Shown piece by piece: positions 40,464-52,793 of a DNA stretch of 64,000 nt; the first letter of the stretch is position 1; each line of letters begins with the position of its first letter. The stretch lies in NCBI RefSeq assembly GCF_020360975.1, contig NW_025408677.1, forward strand, positions 2,604,001 to 2,668,000, read 5' to 3'. Both the position numbers and the translations under genes were made by a program. The DNA comes from Hirsutella rhossiliensis. Its lineage: Eukaryota; Ascomycota; Sordariomycetes; Hypocreales; Ophiocordycipitaceae. The notes under the pieces were generated by a model that saw nothing but the letters and a program-made list of their open reading frames with translations, did no database searches and was not told the origin of the DNA.

Positions 40464-42840
40464 GAGTGTAAGATTTTGCTGCGCTGGCTTTGTCAGAGCA
40501 CAGTCTCGGAAGGGCCGTCTTGATGTGCTTGCCCCTAGGCTTGTCGGTAAATTGTCATCGCTCTTGGATTGACTTTACTCGTACCGCCCGTGGCCATGAG
40601 ACCTAATCTCGAGGCTGGGCTAGCTTGCCGGACTCCAGATATGGGTATTGATTCCGTCCATGAGGCTCGCGATTGTATATGTTGTGCTAGCATTGCAGAA
40701 TTTGCAGTAGCCACGGTTGTATCCCCCAAGGCGACGCTTGGAAATATGGTTCCTGATGTAACTGGCTAACCGCCGTGGCGGAACGGCACTAGTCGGCCTC
40801 GCCGCTTTGGTTTGGATGGCGCGTATCCGTACTCTTACAAGCAGGTACTCGCAATGTTGGGATAACTAGTCGTTGAAAAGTATGGCGGTGTTCGACAGGG
40901 ACTGTGTGGGGCCAGTGTCTCCCACCCATCCTAAGCCCACACCCCCTCCCTTTCTTTAGCTGGCCAGCGACTCGAGCGCTGCCACGCTTGACATCTGAAG
41001 TCATCTCAGATACGCTGGCTCATCTGGAGCATGTGGGCCTGGTTGCCTGTGCAGCCGAGGCCTTGCAATCATTGCCACACGAGACAGCCCATGGCGAGAT
41101 GGCTTCCTCTTGATCCCGACTGGTTTGAGTCTGCCCTATGGCGATCCACCGCTTGGCGATGCTTGAATTTCGGGAAAGGAATTGGGGCCATGGCAATGCT
41201 TAGTGACTAGCATGTGGAGGTTAGCAACACATTGTCCGTCAACGCCGCGCCAGTCAACCCCGCTCTTTGCCCGCCGGAAGATGCCTTGTTGCCGTGGCTT
41301 GGGGGTCGAGAGGCTGTTTCGTACGGACCTTGGGCATCAGAAGCCTGATGTACGTTGCCTGGCGCTGGACGATTTTCGGCTTTGAGCAGGTCAGCCCTTT
41401 GTCCCAACTTGCTTTTATTACTCTGATCCCAAGAGAGGGCATCTGGCCACCCACTCGTCAACCACTCAACCGTGCTGCAGCAGCTGCGGGCTGAGTGATG
41501 GGTGGCGGGCAAGGCCGCCGTCCATTGGATCGCGGACATGCATGTCCGTTAAGTCCATGGCAGCTGCTATGTTACACGAGAGAGCACTCGGGGGACGACC
41601 AGACGCGAAAGCAATGGCGCTGTCAAATCGGAGGGACCATAATGTGATGGACTGTGCCACTCGATGCAGCAAATGGCGACGTCGGGGCATGCGACGGGGT
41701 TTCCGCTTCCAGCAAAGGGGCAGCATTTTCTTCCGAAGGCCAAAGGGAGGAGAAGCGTTTGATGCACATTATGCCGAGCACAAATTGGTGGTGAGCGACG
41801 TCGACGATGTGGCACCGCACCGAGACAGGCGGGCGCCATCTGCTTAGTGTGGACATGGGTGCGCGCATCAGTGGACTCACCACGTGAGGCCGGACCCCGG
41901 TGGTCGAGGACTCGTGGTGTTCCAGGCCTGCGGGCTACACAAGAGCCGTCCAACACGTGGATTTCGATATCGCGGGCAACGGCTGACGGACAAGCGCGGC
42001 GCGTCTCGAGAGGCAACGAGGCGGCGGTTGCGTCGTCATGGTTGCCCGACTCTGGCAGTACGTGGAACCGCCTAGGTACCTGCCTAAATGCCTAGGCAGC
42101 CATGCTCTGCTACAGGCCTACGGGCATTCACTCGGCCCGCATGGGTACTATAGGGTAGCCTATCCCTCGCATCGGGCACTACTAGTACGTCGGGATATAG
42201 GGACTTAGGGATATCGTCACGCCCCCTCCACATATCCTCTGCTCCTCTCCCACAGCACTGCGAGTACTTGGGCTGTACGTACGTAGCTGGCGCGTCTACC
42301 GTACGAGGCGGACCAATCTCTGCGCGCGTCTGTTGGCTCGACTTGTCGCGACGCCCAACAGCCAGCGCGCGGATAGACGGAGGCCCTACCTAACCGCGGC
42401 CAACTTGTCGGGCCCGAGAGAAGTCGACAGGAGCGAAAAGTCTTGATCTTGTTGGAGAAAGGGGGGGAAGGAAGGGGCGCGAGGGAGCTACCATGTAGCT
42501 ACTACCTGCCTATCTTGCCTGCTACGAAGCATCCCCCGCCCAGCGCCCGAAACGAAAATGTCCGGATTTTGCCTTGCCGAGTTCACAAATCAACGACATC
42601 ATGTGCGTGGCCCTGGCCACGTACACCCGCGAGCAGCGGAGCAAACGGGCCAGTTCTGGCCGACCACCTTCCCCCTATGAGCTCTGCTGCATTCAGGCAC
42701 TTTGAATTGCAGAGCGCACTCATGACGTAGTACCAACTTGGCTCGTCATGTTCATTTTGCAGCCGACAAGACCCAAGCACCGAGCGTCGAGATGCGATTG
42801 CAGGTATTGGGCAGGGACACCTTGCCAAATCAAGATGCAA

Positions 42841-42889
42841 GCACCAAGCGCCAAGCACCAAGCACCGAGCACCAAGCACCAAGCACCGT
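42841..42889. repeat. 7-bp minisatellite (GCACCAA), seven units
   Basis: Seven consecutive 7-mers, four of them exact gcaccaa, the others gcgccaa, gcaccga and gcaccgt. It is a slippage-type repeat in non-coding DNA. Confidence 0.9.
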
Positions 42890-43360
42890 GGCCTCGGTGC
42901 CGCCAATCTCCGTGCGCTCTGCAGACGCGTCCCAGGTGGCCGGGTTGCCCACGGTCGCGGCCAGGTGACTCTGCAGGCCCTACAGATATGACTGAGGGCA
43001 AGACGAGCAAGCAACATGATAGGATGGCGCAGGGGCAGGGCTGAGTGTGGTGGCCGACGAGGGGACGACGGGGGGGAGGGGGCGCGGCAGGCAAAGAGGC
43101 CCAAGGCGAGTCCTGTTTGCATGTGCAGTACCCAATGTAGGCAGCTGAATTCGGAGGCTGTTGGCCATGAGCTCCAGTGGACGGTACCCCCCGCACGTTA
43201 CTACCGTACGTAAATATGGCAGAGCCTGGGCAGGGCATTCATTGCCTGCCCCTGTACAGAGTTATGTATGAAAGGGTGAGTAGGGGGAGGGGTGTGCGGA
43301 TAGGCGCGAGAGGGTGATTGAGTGAGAGTGTATGAGGAGGTATGAGGAGGTATGGCAGGC

Positions 43361-43437
43361 ATGTGTGTGTGTGTGAGCATGTGTGTGTGTGTGTGAGCGT
43401 GTGTGTGAGCGTGTGCGTGTGCGTGGATGCGTGTGCA
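43361..43437. repeat. (GT)n microsatellite with GAGC/GCGT interruptions
   Basis: A 77-bp block of alternating GT with periodic gagc interruptions and a degenerate gtgcgtgtgcgt end. Such alternating purine-pyrimidine tracts can be polymorphic and may adopt Z-form DNA; no gene overlaps it. Confidence 0.9.
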
Positions 43438-46400
43438 GCTACGATGCGCCACCACCCAGTGCTTCATACTGCCTGGCACAGGTCAAGCACAGTATCTGCA
43501 TGTGCATTGCCCGGCATAGGCAGCAAAGAGAACCGTGGCATGCATGGATATTGTAAATACCTTTTCGCCGTAGTAGCGTGTACGGATACTTGTGCCGGCA
43601 CCTACACTCGTACATACGAGTAGTCGATACGCACGCACATGCATACACACACGCACACGTGCATACGAAACAGCATGAAGCTTTTCGTTGCAATGCATGT
43701 GGGCCCGGGATCCTTGTTGCGATCGATCAAGGGAAAAGGTCAACAAGCCAAGACTGCCAACTGTGGCGGCACGTACGGCGCCTTGCCGGAGACGACGGCA
43801 GCCGTACCCGCAACGTAGTATCTCTAGGCGCCATACTGTATCTTCTTTGCACATTCACGCATGGATGTTTCCTGCACCGCCATCCAAGGTGCCAAGGTTA
43901 TGTCAGGTACGGCTGTTGGCCACAAGAAAAGAGACAGGAAAGAGACAAACCCTGGGCCCGTGCAGCAGCGTTTGGCCTTGGGTCGAGGCGGCGGCAATCG
44001 CTCCGGAAATGTCCAACACACGCGCAGACGAGGTAGAGGCGCTGGGCGCCAATCGACAGCCGGGCTTGCTTGTCGTCGATTTCTCCAGTTGCTTGCTAGT
44101 CTCTCCAGCCTCGACGTTTCGTCTCGCGGGAAGGGCGCGGGGATCCCTGCCAGACTAGAGCCAGCACTAAGGCAATCGCTTGTTACACGGCGGCTGCCAT
44201 CGCTTGTTACTTGACTGGGGTCGGCTTGCTGCTAGACTGACCCTATGGCTCGTCGAAACCCCGTCCTCAGGCTTGCCATTCCACCCGGCATAGGCTCTCA
44301 GTCGTGGCCAGGCCGCCCTACGCAAGCTGACGGTGGCAAGGTGGTAGCACTCACTGGGTAGGCGTTAGCTCATCTAATGCTCTGTACCTTATTAGTGAAC
44401 AGCCAAGACCACGCGTTGTCTGTCGGAAGCCGGAGAATAAAAGAGAGCTTGCGGGCGTTAGTATTGCACTTGGGTGGTAGCGCATTTTTGCGAACCGTCT
44501 CGCCGGGTGCCGCTGCCTCCGGCCCGCGTCGCACCGTCAGAAGCGTCGAGACGACGTCGATCCAAGGCCATGGGAGCCCAAGAGCATTCGCACATTAGCC
44601 CTGCCTCGGCAACTTCCTGAGCCCTTTTGGTATGTTTTTCCCTTGGAAAAAAAACCCCCCATCTCAGAAAATAGACCCGCCGCTCCCCTCACGCCCTCAA
44701 CCACCAGGCCCTGTACAGTAGTACCACGAGGATGTGAGGTCGAGTTCGGTACGGACACATGCACGCTTACTCTCAAGGAGGGCATCCAGGCAAGTCTCGG
44801 TGGGTAGCTGTACTTGGTCAGACGTTTCGCTTCCGGAGGCTTTTGCCATCGCTGACCCCAGATGGTGCTCGAGCGCTGAACCACAAAGCGACAGGTCTGA
44901 TTGGGCTGACATGTCGTGAAGAGGCCAGGGCGAGGGAGACCCCGGCCCTCTCTTGTCGCCTGGCATGGAAAGGACGTTGCGCGAGGAGAGGAAAGAGAAG
45001 GAAATGATGAAATCAAAGAGAAGCAAGGCTGCAGATCCTACGCAGCTGGGGAATCGGGTTGGCGCACCGTGCATGGGGAAAACCTTGGCTGCGTCCGAGG
45101 TACGGAGCAGATACCTCCACCGCCTGGTCGGCACCACTGCTTGCGTCGGGGCGCGGCAAGTAATGCCATGTACATCCATTCCACGGACCGACGCCGGCCA
45201 GCACCCACCCTTGTTCCTCTACGAGATTGAGCAGCGCGTGCCGTACAGGTACACGCTCGCATACAGTACGGATACGGGTAACTTTCCTCTGCCTCGGGGG
45301 AGTTGGCGCCCGCAGCAGCACGCAGCTGATGGATTACCGCGGTTCCATATTGCCATGCTGCCTTGGCTTGTTCGCCCGTCGTTGGGCCAGCCACTTTTCT
45401 TCGCAGAGGTTCGCGACGACGCCTCACCATCCCGGTAGCCAAGTCAGCTGGGGTCGCGAGGCAATATCCATATGACCTTGCCCTAGGGTAGGGGACCTTG
45501 GCGGCCATGCTCAACGTGGCCCTTGTACTGACTGCCACGGTACCTAGGGGTAATCACTTAGCGCAGCAGGGCTGCGCCGTCCCTTCTTTCGTGATCGAGT
45601 CCGCAGTACCCACCTACCTTACCTTTATCTCCTCACCTTATCACTCTTCTCGGTCCCGGGCATCCAGTACCCACCCGTCATGTGCCGTACCAGGTAGGCG
45701 CTGGTTATGTTCACGACCTGACCTCGACGACAACACCAGCACGAAGTCTTCCTTCCAGTTGCTCTGCTTTCGCGCGTGGGCCCTTGCTCAATGTTCCCTG
45801 GTGAAGTCGACCGGGGTGATCCAAGGGGGCCAAGAATCATGACAACCATGGCGCCGCGCTGCGGGACAGACAGGGATACGAGGGTACTGGCAAGAGGTTG
45901 AGCAGTACCTGTGTCGAGCACATGAAGACGTGGGGCCGACAGGTATCTGGCAAAAGACACCGAGGTATTTGCCTTATTCTGCCTCAGTACGGATACCGTA
46001 CACGGTACGGAGCAGGGCCTCGTTGCCTCGTTGTGCCCTCCCACAAAGTTGCCAATTGGCCATCCAAATTTCATCCAGGAATCAGCTTCGAGCAAAACCC
46101 CGGCGCCTTTCTGCCACCCATGCCTTCCTCCCTCATCCACTCCCGGGTTGGCTCACCAGCCTCGGTGACGCCGTGTCTGTGTCTGTCTATAGGGCTCGTG
46201 GGCACGCAGGTACTCTGTACATGGCTTGCGCCTCCAGTCGTGCACTGTACTGTACTGGCAAGGGGGAGCACGCCGAACGCAGGCGAGCAAGTCCCTTGTA
46301 CTGTACTCCCACAGTGCACAAGCCGCGGGCAGAGTCCAACACCTGCTGCTTCGAATTTTCCTTCCCTCTCAAACCCCGTCCTCCCGTCTTCCTTCCGCAT

Positions 46401-46600
46401 CCACCGCTTCTCTGTCAGTCATCTGCCTGCTGTATCCCACGGCTTGCTGCGTCCGGCTCCCCTTGCCCTGGGATCCGGGACATGGAGATATAAGAATAAA
46501 ACGATCCATACCTAATCAGCCAGAGCTCGAACACGATCCGCGCGGGACAGCACCAGCCCTGCAGAACGATTCACCAGCTTCGCGCGCCCGCCCTCTTGCT

Positions 46601-47987
46601 CGCAGGCGAAAATAAAGAACAGAGCTGTTGACGCTACCTCGGAGGCGATTCATTCGCACGCCCCCCCCTTTGGTGGCCCCCCCCCCTTCACCTCTCCCCT
46701 CGAGAAGCCCATACCGCCGCTTCGATAAGCGCATCCCACCACTCCGGACTGGCGCCTCCCCCCCCTCCCTCCCTCCTCTCCCCCCACCCCACGTCTGGCC
46801 TGGAAAATCCGGAACCGTGCGTGTGTGCGCTGCTCTGCCTCTGCCTCTGCCTCGCCTCTGCTCTGGTCTGCTCACGGCTCAGCTGTGGCCAGTCCCACCC
46901 TCTCTTCTCTTTCCAGGCGTTGTGTGGCCACGCCCAGTACTGCGGAGTTCGCCTTTATCCATTACCCCGTCATTCATTTTTCGTCAAAGGACCGTATAAA
47001 TTTTCGCCTGTCCCGCGCGCCGCGCCGCACCGCAACGCACAACCGCTGCCGCCTCGTCGTTTGTTGTCGTCCAAGACGACACGACCAGACAAGAGAAGCT
47101 TTGCACGGCACACGGCACACGGCACACGGCACACGCCCTTCACCCCTCCTAATCGTCTGCTGGCACGGCCCTGCCAGCCCTGCCAACCCTTGGCAACTCG
47201 GGCTTGCTACTGTCGCCGGAGCGCGAGCCTCACCAGCGTCAGTCAACAAGCTTCCCCCAGAGCCAAGTCGCGCACGCACACACGCACGCATCTTCGTCGG
47301 GAGAAACGTGCTGCCTGGCTACACGCACCCCCTTGATCCATCTCCGAGTCAGGCGCTAGACTCAGTTGAACCTGGGTCCTCGGCAGAGTCCACTCTAGTG
47401 CCAACCCCAATCTTCTATACCGCACTATAATAGTGTCGTACTCCCCAATCTGTACGGAGGCCATTTTAGCCCCTCGACCTCTTCCTGTGTTTGTGGACGA
47501 GCGCAAACATCCTTGGCTTGTCCCCCAGCAGAGATCCGCGCGCCAGACTTACTTGGCTCTGGTTTCTGCTGTCATCCTCCCTCTGCTGCAAACATAATCT
47601 TCCGTGTGGCCTTGCAAAGCACCGCAACGCCGCCCCATTCGCGCCGCCAAACATATACATAACCGGACCGGCTACCTTACCGCCCTGCTACCCCGAGGCT
47701 TTCTTACTTCTGGACTCGCTCCGCCATCATCCTTAACTACCCCTACCACCGGACGGACCAACGCCAAACCAGCTTGACGCGGCCCTGGAAGCTAAAAAGA
47801 CTGGCCGGCCTCCGTCTCATACAAAGAGATCTGTGGAGACGTAGCATGTTCCTGGCGCCAACGCGATAGCATCACGCTTCCGTTGCATACCGTCCCGACT
47901 GCTGCTTCCTTGCGCATCTCTTTCCTCCAGGTTCCTCGGGCGACCCTCAAAGGCAACACCACGCGGCTCCCTCACCCAGCTCTTCTT
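46601..47987 (+). promoter_or_regulatory. Presumed promoter and long 5' leader of CON7
   Basis: The plus strand is strongly C/T-rich, with C-runs at 46661-46690 and 46755-46795, then becomes a mixed leader up to the CON7 ATG. A CACACGG heptamer repeat lies at about 47103-47132. An acceptor-like cttcctccag-type site near 47921-47931 could end a leader intron. The extent of the transcript is inferred from composition only. Confidence 0.45.
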
Positions 47988-49748
47988 ATGGACCGCGGTG
48001 CTCAGGAGTACTCGCAGTCAGGTTTGCCCTCGCCCTATCCCAGCAACTTCGGCGACACCCATTCTGAAGGCTCGTCGGCAGATCACGCGTCTGCTGCGCA
48101 ATACCCGGTCAAACAAGAAGTCAATTACCCGACCTCGGCCACCCCTAGCTCGGAATACAGTGTCTATCCACCTTCGGCGCGATCAGGATCTTTCCCGGAC
48201 CACATCCAGCGTTCATACCATCCAGCTAGCGGCACCAGCGGCGGCGGCGGTATGGCGCAACAGCAGAACAGTCCGTCAATGCCCCAGCAGGATGGGCGTA
48301 GCCATCAAGCCCACGCGGTCAATTCTGACAACGATGTACCTATAGATCCGTCCATCGCGGCGCCCAGTCCAACTTATCCCTACGGGCAGCACTCGCCGTA
48401 TGCCGCGAATCCAGACATGGCACACAGTTACTCTCACCCCAGTGGCAGCATGTACGCTCAACCGCGTCCGGACTGGACGGGCTACGGACAGCATGGAGGA
48501 CCCCCCTTGACACCTGGTCACCCCGTGTATGCACAATCGCCGGCCTCGGCACCTCAGCAGAGACCCAACCAGGTGAGTTTGCGACGCAAGCCTTTTTACA
48601 CGGAAACCTGCAAGCACTCGGTCAATGCCTTGCTGCGTCGTCGACGGAAGATGCGACTCCTCCAGCCACGACATGCTCGCTCTCCAGCTGGCGATGCTGT
48701 CATGTTATGTGGTGGATCGAGGGCCCTTCTGCGGCGGAGAGGCGGGATGCTCGGGACCCCGGCATCCTTGGCAGAGGCTCGACATCCTCGCAGGCATTCT
48801 GGCACCTTCTTGCTAGTATCGAGGCTAATGCAACCCGATCCAGGTTTACTCCTTCGTCCCAATCCCTGGAGCGCAGCAGCACAAGCGACCGCGGAGGCGA
48901 TATGAAGAGATCGAGCGGATGTACAAGTGCGGCTGGAACGGTTGCGAGAAGGCCTACGGCACGCTGAATCACCTGAACGCCCATGTGACGATGCAATCGC
49001 ATGGCCCCAAACGAACCCCTGAAGGCACGTGGCTATTTCCTTTTTTGTCTCTTCCTCCGGCCTGGCACACATGCTCTAGACGGCAGTGGGATATTGCCAG
49101 CGCACTTGCGTTTCTTGCGTCTGTTTGAATATTCTCAGCCTCATGTCTCACGGTCGTTGCCTGCACTGCGAGACCCAGCGACTGTCGTGCTCGGCGATGA
49201 GGTTTGCGGGAAGTGACTCCAACGTCACTTGCCGTAACTCCTGGCCCGGATCTCTGCTTCAGACATAATCTTTTCCGCCCTTTTCGCGAGAACCACTGAG
49301 CTAACTTGTGCAATTTAGAGTTCAAGGAAATCCGCAAGGAATGGAAGCAGCGAAAGAAGGAGGAAGATGCCCAGCGCAAGGCCGAGGAGGAGCGACAACG
49401 GCAGCAGGCGGCAGCGGCGGCTCAGAACGGCGGCCCAGAGCCTCAAGGACCAGACGGAACGCCCACGACGACATACCCTGGCTCTCGTCCGGTGCAACTG
49501 CCTCCCATCGGTTATCAACCCGCACAATACCCGGCACCGCCATCTAGCACAGTGCCTCAGCAGCCTTTACCCGACTACAACACCAGCCACATATATCCCA
49601 ACTACCAACCACATTCTCCTTACGGCCAAGCACACCAAAGCATCTACAGCCAATGTACGTAGCTTCGAGGGAAAATGTGGCGACTCGCGTTGGGCGTGGA
49701 CCGGCTGACAGATGAGCAGCAAACGGCGGGCAGCCCCCTAGCCACTGA
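47988..49748 (+). CDS. CON7: C2H2 zinc-finger transcription factor Con7
   Basis: Homologue of Magnaporthe Con7p, a regulator of conidium morphology, cell-wall genes and infection-related development. Exons 47988-48572, 48844-49024, 49319-49654 and 49720-49748 join to 376 residues. The N-terminal half is Ser/Pro/Tyr/Gln-rich (EYSQSGLPSPYPSNFGDTHS, VPIDPSIAAPSPTYP). A conserved block VYSFVPIPGAQQHKRPRRRY precedes one C2H2 finger: C224, C229, H242, H248 (YKCGWNGCEKAYGTLNHL). A highly basic, Glu/Lys/Gln-rich helix follows (FKEIRKEWKQRKKEEDAQRK), then a Pro/Tyr/Gln tail. Intron 2 (49025-49318) uses a GC donor. The last acceptor is uncertain: AG at 49718-49719 gives the ending SNGGQPPSH; AG at 49710-49711 gives a stop at 49758. 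The former is favoured because a CTGAC branch site lies just upstream. Confidence 0.93.
49025..49318 (+). other. GC-AG intron in CON7
   Basis: The donor reads AAG/GCACGT and the acceptor is TTTAG. The join gives the conserved TPEEFKEIRKEW just after the zinc finger. The nearest GT (GTGGCT, four bases downstream) would shift frame and destroy the conserved helix, so the GC donor is the only in-frame solution I find. Confidence 0.78.
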
Positions 49749-52700
49749 GCGCTCTTGAAAACCGTGGCAAACGTCTCATCGTGCATTAGGCCAAACATGA
49801 CTGGGCGGAAGGGAACGACGGCTGTATATTATCGGGCCACTGTTTGGGACTGCAAGCACCCCTTCCCGCTTTGCTTGTTCGCGTCTGCTGCCCCACGTCT
49901 CCAGCTACCGTCGCCGAATGGCGATCATGGTCAGGGGACGTATGACTTTGGCAACCGGCTCTGACCGACGGATGCTTTTGGGTTGAAATTCATCTTGTGT
50001 ACACACGGAGTCTCGTTGGGCTGGCGGGCGAAGCACACGCGGACCGAATCTGGTCTCTTTTCCTGTTGTGCGTTCTCGTTTGATTTTGTTATTCCGAGTA
50101 TCCATCCTGGTTTCATTGCCGTCATATACGCGCGGGCATCGGATAGGTAAAACTGGGTGGAGGCTTTGCATTTTCAAGGGGATTTCCCTTGTTGCTTTGT
50201 TTCCTAGCTGCGAAGGGCCTGCGGCAGTGGGGAGGTGCTCGGCGTAGCAACCACGAGGCGCATCGGTTTGTCAGCTTCGCAGCCAGCGCATGGGGATCTT
50301 TGAGGAGCCGCGCCGTTGGCAGGAGACGGGGGAGATTCATGATCAATCGAGGCCGCGAGGCAGTCGAGAAGCTGGCGACGTGTTTTTGGATGAGACATGA
50401 GGCGAGCCATGGACGGTGAGGTTGATACAAGAGGCCGGTGAATTGGACGGGCGCTTGAGCCGTGTAGGAGTTTGAAGGCAAAGCAGAGAAGAGGGGTTGG
50501 CAAGCAAGGAAGACGTGTATGACGCTTTCTTGCAAGACTGCACTTGCAATAGACACGAAATTAAAGGTGACTACGAAGGCAGGCCGATGAAGGAGGCGGA
50601 TGGGCGACGGGGATTTATAATTGCGTGACTGGATTGACTAGCTGGGCCAGCTAAATAAGAGGCAAGACGGACAACAGCCTAAGGTAGGCCGAGCCAAGGT
50701 AGGCCGAGCCAAGGTAGGCCGAGCCGAGGTGGTGGTGTAGGTAATTAAGAAGAGATGGAGGTTAATAAAGGGCGGTTAGGGTGTACGTATTGGAGGTATT
50801 ACAGAAAGGCGGGAGCTAAAGTGGGCGAGGGCTCTAAAAAATGACCTGCATAAGGAGCCACGAGGGACGGCCACGCGGCGTTTGTGCGACGCGACGGGGA
50901 GCTTAGACAAAGAGGGGGGCGCGCCAGCATGTTGGCTCGAGTTCTTGGAGCCAGAAAACCGTGAGAGTGAGCGTATGCAGAGTAGATTTTTCGACGCAAG
51001 GTCGGGAGCCGGGTTGGCGGATGTAGCTCGGCGTCGGGTAACCGAGAGTTGAGCCTGGGTGGGAGTCGGTACCCAGCGGTGCACCAGTGTGGGGGGGGGG
51101 AGCTCCGACGACTGCGGTGCAAAGTACTGTACTCCCGTAGACGGGGGGTTGAAGGAAGAGTTGCGTGTCCTTTGCGACTGGTTGCGATTTGGCTGCGATT
51201 TGGCTGCGATTGGAAGAGACAGTTTGATGGACGCGAGGTGAAGAAGAGGGACGAGGTTGGGAGTGGGCGGGCTGCTGTTTAGCGCGGGCCCGTTGCGCTG
51301 GGACGCTTGGGGTACCTGTTTCGGCTCCGAACATTTGGTAGAGGGTGGCTCCCACGCCCCCCTCCTGTCCATGTATGCATTATCGAGCTTGTGCTACCAA
51401 CGGGCGGCGCGCCGGGGAATTAAAAAAAAGGTTAGGGATGGCGGATTTTAGATTCGACATGGGGGAGTGAGAGCAGTACGCCGGCAGCATTCGGGGTGGT
51501 ACAAGCAGCCTTGTGCGTCTTGTGCGTCTTGTGCAACAGCAGCAAAGCGATCATGATGAGGTCGGGGGGTCGGCCGTCATGTGCATTTTTCACTTGGGCT
51601 CGTCGACGAGGCTCTGCAAAGGCAGCCAGAGAGGTTGCTGACGAGGACAAGGTTTACAAGACATTTTGCGGTAATGGACAATAAGCCACCGCCAAATGCA
51701 TTTCTTGCTTCTGAAGTATGTACAGCATGCATGTCATGTCTCTCTCTCTCTCTACGGGAGTACCGGCCACCTAGTCAATATGCAACCAAAGAGGAAGAGC
51801 TAGCTTTCGTGTCCACGTCCAGGATGAAAAGCTACGGTGATACGGAAACGGATAATTAGCTGTTTCTCTCTTTCCCTCCTGCCGCCATGGCTTGACTTTC
51901 TTCTTGTTTTCCCCCCTCCCCCCTCATCAGTGTATAAAAGCTCCCAAAGAAGGCTAGGAGGATACGAGCTCGGCCAGCCGTACGGATACAGAGTGTACTG
52001 TGCGCAAGCCAGCTCAGCCTCCGCCACCACCTCCAACACGGCTCGATTACGCCCCATCAAAGTATAAAACAGCTGCCCGAGTGTCATCGACGCATCACGA
52101 CGGCGTCGGCGGCCCCTCGACACAGCCGTCAGATTTGCCTTGGACGACATGCAGCCGCCGAGGGTAAACGACACGACACGTAGTGCGAAGCTGGCGGCTG
52201 ACTCATCATCACCAGAGTAGAGTTGGTGACTGCCTCCACGATGACGCTTCCCCCGCAGCTTCTCTTACCTTTGCCTTCAGGAGCCAGAACTTACAGGGAA
52301 AAGAAAAAAACATTGAGAGAGAACAGCGAGGACGAGAGGGATGGGGAAAGGTGTCCTCGGGCGACATGGCAACAGCACAAAACCAGGCACATGGCGTGTG
52401 AAGAAAATCCCTGACACACAAAAAACAAAGGCACCATCATCATCATCATCGTCGGCGACGCATCACCATTCGTCGACAGCATCCGTGGTCATCGCCCTCC
52501 GCAGCTGCTGCAGCAGAGAGACCCCCGTTCCAGTCGCAGGGCCAGCAGCAGGACCGGGCACTGCCTCTTCCCCGATCCCGCCTGCTCAGCATCTCCTCTT
52601 CAGCTGCCAAGCAACCACGGCGGGGAAAAGAAGGCCGGCCAGGACGACGCTCGTTTGATTCATTCTTTCCTCTTCGCCCGTCAACCTTTCATCTTCACAT

Positions 52701-52793
52701 CCCTTGTTTCATCGTCATCATAATCCCCGTCCCCCTGCCCCTCTCTCTGGCAGAGCCCAAGGCCGCACGCACACGCGACCACGATAGCCAGCC
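49749..52793. other. CON7 3' flank and AAR2 upstream region
   Basis: About 3 kb without a recognised gene. It contains three perfect 15-bp tandem units (50681-50725), a degenerate gatttggctgc repeat near 51186-51214, a tgtgcgtct repeat near 51503-51533, a TC-run near 51739-51753 and a (CAT)n run near 52434-52450. The final ~400 bp is C/T-rich on the plus strand and probably the AAR2 leader. ORFs such as 50122-50556 (-) and 51800-52174 (-) lack motifs. Confidence 0.5.
50681..50725. repeat. 15-bp tandem repeat, three perfect units
   Basis: The unit aaggtaggccgagcc is repeated exactly three times, followed by a decayed start of a fourth (gaggtgg). Perfect identity suggests recent expansion. Confidence 0.92.

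Larger units (their letters stand above)
34377..46600. other. Very large region with no recognisable protein gene
   Basis: More than 12 kb in which I find no exon with family motifs and no long ORF with the G/C-ending codon bias of the true genes. Visible structure: orphan CT-rich tracts on the plus strand at 35456-35560 and on the minus strand at 38225-38330; simple repeats at 36642-36700, 42841-42889 and 43361-43437; a 27-nt imperfect direct repeat at 40374/40437; and ACCTAGGTA-type words near 42073-42100. No tRNA, 5S rRNA, reverse transcriptase or transposase fragment was seen, and base composition shows no RIP-like AT shift. It may be upstream control DNA of CON7, non-coding RNA genes, or both. 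Confidence 0.5.

Noticed and set aside
43483..44158. Overlapping 120-156-codon ORFs in the gene-poor region
   Set aside because: Both strands and several frames are open by chance; translations are Cys/Arg/His-rich with no family motif or codon bias.
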